From Persicitalea sp964500445 (lineage in GTDB: Bacteria > Bacteroidota > Bacteroidia > Cytophagales > Spirosomataceae), in contig CAZCOG010000015.1 in NCBI GenBank assembly GCA_964500445.1, forward strand, positions 1 to 64,000: DNA of 64,000 nt. Direction: 5' to 3'. Position 1 is the first letter of the stretch; each line of letters begins with the position of its first letter. Under the pieces are notes generated by a model. The model was not told the DNA's origin. It was given only the letters and a program-made list of their open reading frames with translations, and ran no database searches. Both the position numbers and the translations under genes were made by a program. Below, piece after piece: positions 61,361 through 64,000 of the stretch.

Positions 61361-63274
61361 TTATTTGACCTCTTCAAAGTTGACATCCGTAACATCTTCT
61401 TCAGCATTTCCATTGCTGCCTTCAGATGCGGCGCCGTTCGAAGCACCAGCAGTTGGATCTGCTTCGGGGCCAGCTGCATACATTTCCTGCGAGGCTGCTT
61501 GCCAAGCAGCGTTCAGGCTTTCCATAGCCGTATTGATTGCGGCTACATCCTGGCTTTGGTGGGCCGTACGAAGCTCTGCCAAGGCACTTTCAATAGCCGA
61601 TTTATTATCGGCTGAAAGCTTGTCGCCATATTCACTAAGCTGCTTTTCCGTGCTGAAGATCAGCGTATCGGCAGCATTAATTTTGTCAATCTTCTCACGC
61701 TCAGCCTTGTCCGACTCTTCATTGGCCTTAGCTTCCTGACGCATCCGCTCGATTTCAGCGTCGGTTAGTCCGCTCGATGCTTCAATGCGGATTTTCTGTT
61801 CTTTACCAGTACCCTTATCCCTAGCCGAAACATTAAGGATGCCGTTGGCGTCTACGTCAAAGGTTACCTCTACCTGAGGTACGCCGCGCGGAGCGGGTGG
61901 AATACCATCGAGGTGGAAACGTCCCAATGTGCGGTTTTGGTTAGCCAGGGGCCTCTCACCTTGCAATATGTGGATCTCCACTGATGGCTGATTGTCTGCC
62001 GCTGTAGAGAATGTCTCTGTCTTCTTCGAAGGAATGGTAGTATTCGACTCGATAAGTTTTGTGAATACACTACCCAAAGTTTCGATACCCAGAGACAGCG
62101 GAATCACATCGAGGAGCAGTACATCTTTTACCTCACCCGTCAGAACACCTCCTTGAATAGCCGCGCCAATTGCAACCGCTTCATCGGGGTTGACGCTCTT
62201 AGATGGTTTACGGCCAAAGAATTTCTCCACTTCTTCCTGTACTTTAGGAATCCGGGTAGAACCGCCCACCAGAATCACTTCGTCGATGTCGCTTGTGCTG
62301 ATATTGGCGTTTTTAATCGCTTTCCGGCAAGGCTCCATCATACGCTTAAACAGAGTGTCAGCCAGTTGCTCAAACTTAGCCCGAGTCAGCGTCCGCACTA
62401 AGTGCTTGGGAATACCGTTGATCGGGAAAATGTAAGGCAAGTTTATTTCCGTTTGAGTCGAACTTGAAAGTTCAACTTTCGCCTTTTCTGCCGCTTCTTT
62501 CAGCCGCTGAAGAGCCATCGGATCCTGAGTAAGATCGATACCCTCATCTTTCTTAAATTCCTCGGCCAGCCAATCGATGATGACCTGATCAAAGTCATCA
62601 CCACCAAGATGAGTGTCACCATCGGTAGCTTTTACCTCAAATACACCATCGCCAAGTTCCAGAATCGAGATGTCGAACGTACCACCACCCAAATCGAAGA
62701 CCGCAATCTTCATATCCTTATGCTGCTTGTCCAGACCATAAGCAAGGGCCGCCGCCGTTGGCTCGTTGATAATCCGTTTTACATCCAGACCCGCAATCTG
62801 GCCAGCTTCTTTCGTGGCCTGACGCTCGGCATCATTAAAGTAAGCAGGTACTGTTACTACCGCTTCGGTAACTTCCTGGCCCAGATAATCTTCTGCAGTC
62901 TGCTTCATTTTTTGAAGAATCAGCGCAGAAATTTCCTGTGGCGTATACTGCCGGTCGCCAATTTTGACGCGTGGTGTATTGTTAGGACCTTTCTCTACCT
63001 CGTAAGCGATGGTCTTCATTTCATTCGTTACTTCTCCAAACCGCTTACCCATAAAACGCTTAATTGAGCTGATGGTGTGCGTCGGATTAGTGATGGCCTG
63101 GCGTTTGGCGGGGGCGCCAACTTTGCGCTCACCATTTCCACTATCCATAAAAGCCACCACAGAAGGTGTGGTTCTGGCACCTTCGCTATTAGGTATTACC
63201 ACGGGCTCGTTACCTTCCATCACGGCCACGCAGGAGTTGGTAGTTCCTAAGTCTATGCCAATTATTTTTCCCAT
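61361..63274 (-). CDS. dnaK: Hsp70 chaperone DnaK
   Basis: A 637-residue DnaK from the ATG at 63274 (MGKIIGIDLGTTNSCVAV); a longer frame reaches 63337 but its first 21 residues are not DnaK-like. The ATPase domain has the phosphate motif IDLGTTNS, IAVFDLGGGTFDIS and ILVGGSTRIPKVQ; the substrate-binding domain has LLLDVIPLSLGIETLG, followed by a helical lid and an acidic tail ending DVNFEEVK. It folds proteins with DnaJ and GrpE, which are not in the window. No HrcA CIRCE-like repeat was seen just upstream. Confidence 0.98.
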   Translation of the reverse strand: MGKIIGIDLGTTNSCVAVMEGNEPVVIPNSEGARTTPSVVAFMDSGNGERKVGAPAKRQAITNPTHTISSIKRFMGKRFGEVTNEMKTIAYEVEKGPNNTPRVKIGDRQYTPQEISALILQKMKQTAEDYLGQEVTEAVVTVPAYFNDAERQATKEAGQIAGLDVKRIINEPTAAALAYGLDKQHKDMKIAVFDLGGGTFDISILELGDGVFEVKATDGDTHLGGDDFDQVIIDWLAEEFKKDEGIDLTQDPMALQRLKEAAEKAKVELSSSTQTEINLPYIFPINGIPKHLVRTLTRAKFEQLADTLFKRMMEPCRKAIKNANISTSDIDEVILVGGSTRIPKVQEEVEKFFGRKPSKSVNPDEAVAIGAAIQGGVLTGEVKDVLLLDVIPLSLGIETLGSVFTKLIESNTTIPSKKTETFSTAADNQPSVEIHILQGERPLANQNRTLGRFHLDGIPPAPRGVPQVEVTFDVDANGILNVSARDKGTGKEQKIRIEASSGLTDAEIERMRQEAKANEESDKAEREKIDKINAADTLIFSTEKQLSEYGDKLSADNKSAIESALAELRTAHQSQDVAAINTAMESLNAAWQAASQEMYAAGPEADPTAGASNGAASEGSNGNAEEDVTDVNFEEVK

Positions 63275-63429
63275 TGTATGATTTGTTTTGGTTATTGTTG
63301 ATTTCTGAATAGTTATATCAAAAAGCTTATACCACAATTGTTAAAGGCAAAGGATTGTGACAAATTGACAGCCTAGCGGCTAATCTGTGTTTCACAAGGT
63401 GACAATTGAGTTTGCGGAGCTTCATAAAC

Positions 63430-63460
63430 AAAAAAAGCGAAGCCAATATGGCTTCGCTTT
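63430..63460 (-). terminator. Terminator of the gene at the right edge
   Basis: An 11-base-pair stem, AAAGCGAAGCC (63434-63444) with GGCTTCGCTTT (63450-63460), loop AATAT. On the minus strand it is followed by seven T. It ends transcription 65 bases past the stop of the edge gene, ahead of dnaK. Confidence 0.9.
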
Positions 63461-63525
63461 CCGCTCTTCTAACATGTTTTATGGAGAAATCTATCTAGTA
63501 GTTGCCAAAATGAAAACTAAATGGT

Positions 63526-64000
63526 TCATTTTCCAAAAAGACCACCTAACATTCCTCCAAGGTCCATACCGCCGCTTTGCTGCTCATTGGGTCTTCCGCC
63601 GCCCATCATACTACCTCCTACGCGTATAAGGTCGTTCATATCCAGTTTGCCGTCTGCAAGAGCATATCCGATTTGGTTAAAGTCGAAACCACTACCGGCC
63701 TGGATTCCTGCATTTGGGCTAGAAGAACCACCCATCAGATTGCCTAAAATACTGTTGAAATCGATGCTTCCATCCTGCGAATTGCGGGTTTTATTAATCA
63801 AACTCGAAATCACGCCGGGTAGAACTGATGCCACAATGCCACTTGCTGCCGAGTTGGATATGCCAAATTTCTCCATAATGCTTTGAATGGCTTTGCCCGC
63901 AATACCCGCCACAATCGGGTTGCTCATCAGGCTGGAAGATTGCCCTGTATCTACAGATTTGCCCGAAAGTAGTCCCATTAAACCATTAACATTTCCATTC
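63526..64000 (-). CDS. DUF937-like protein, 5' end outside the window
   Basis: The frame stays open past ATG 63978 to the window edge (upstream codons spell NGNVNGL before the Met), so the true start lies outside. The visible 158 residues include MGLLSGKSVDTGQ, a hydrophobic SNPIVAGIAGKAIQSIMEKFG segment, ASGIVASVLPGVISSLINK, and Gly/Met-rich repeats at the C-terminus (GGMDLGGMLGGLFG). This resembles DUF937-type proteins, often Gly-rich and of unknown function. It is on the same strand as dnaK but separated by its own terminator. Confidence 0.65.
   Translation of the reverse strand, partial: NGNVNGLMGLLSGKSVDTGQSSSLMSNPIVAGIAGKAIQSIMEKFGISNSAASGIVASVLPGVISSLINKTRNSQDGSIDFNSILGNLMGGSSSPNAGIQAGSGFDFNQIGYALADGKLDMNDLIRVGGSMMGGGRPNEQQSGGMDLGGMLGGLFGK

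Noticed and set aside
1..64000. CRISPR array, insertion sequence or prophage
   Set aside because: No regularly spaced repeats, transposase, integrase or phage structural gene was seen on either strand.

Overview
The window looks like a chromosomal segment of a Bacteroidota bacterium, most likely in the Cytophagales (a Dyadobacter/Spirosoma-like lineage; the genus is not provable from this sequence alone). The evidence is exact copies of the Bacteroidota promoter box TAnnTTTG ahead of tRNA-Val and a GH13 gene, general absence of Shine-Dalgarno sequences, and characteristic families: an OmpA protein with a PD40 propeller, DUF1080, DUF4136, DUF1460, an OtsA-OtsB fusion, and an SLC45-type transporter beside GH13 and GH65 enzymes. 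No insertion sequence, prophage, CRISPR array or rRNA operon is visible. Two tRNA genes (Val-GAC and Glu-TTC) and about ten clear intrinsic terminators delimit transcription units.

Layout. 0-2.3 kb: a secreted DUF1080 protein, an MFS transporter and tRNA-Val. 2.3-14 kb (minus strand): a cell-surface glycan region. Five genes with overlapping ends encode a two-subunit transketolase, an epimerase/dehydratase fused to a GT2 glycosyltransferase, a polytopic membrane protein and an OafA-type acyltransferase. A second unit follows with another GT2, a membrane-anchored 888-residue protein, an AlgX-like SGNH lipoprotein and a small membrane protein. 14.2-18.3 kb: a periplasmic molybdenum aldehyde oxidoreductase (paoABC type). 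18.3-29.6 kb: an OmpA/PD40 envelope protein and two related secreted M14 peptidases flanking rpe, ligA and dapA. 29.8-33.5 kb: tRNA-Glu and an envelope operon (DUF4136 lipoprotein, small beta-barrel, unknown 724-residue anchored protein).

33.7-40.2 kb: a class IV-like histone-deacetylase-family hydrolase, an unknown small protein, a PPC/DUF296 protein, a DUF6580 membrane protein, a large BNR/VPS10-like secreted protein and a DinB protein. 40.4-42.8 kb: an OmpR-type two-component system followed by a 420-base gene-poor gap. That gap holds four TTAA boxes spaced exactly 11 bases apart, a promoter-like box, competing inverted repeats, a 15-codon ORF and a perfect terminator. This is the most interesting regulatory signal in the window. 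42.9-56 kb: MscS channel, DUF1460 amidase, OtsAB trehalose synthesis, then a maltodextrin set (SLC45-type transporter, cytoplasmic GH13, secreted GH13, beta-phosphoglucomutase, GH65 phosphorylase) arranged around a divergent promoter with an inverted repeat. 56-64 kb: TPR protein, TspO-like membrane protein, beta-barrel, SDR with a 71-residue partner, dnaK, and a 5'-truncated gene at the right edge.

How it fits together. The glycan region plausibly makes, transfers and acylates an unusual sugar; a transketolase pair coupled to a nucleotide-sugar SDR suggests two-carbon transfer in sugar synthesis (inference). The maltodextrin genes form a route from oligosaccharide cleavage outside the cytoplasm, through uptake, to phosphorolysis and glucose-6-phosphate, with OtsAB drawing on the same hexose-phosphate pool to make trehalose.
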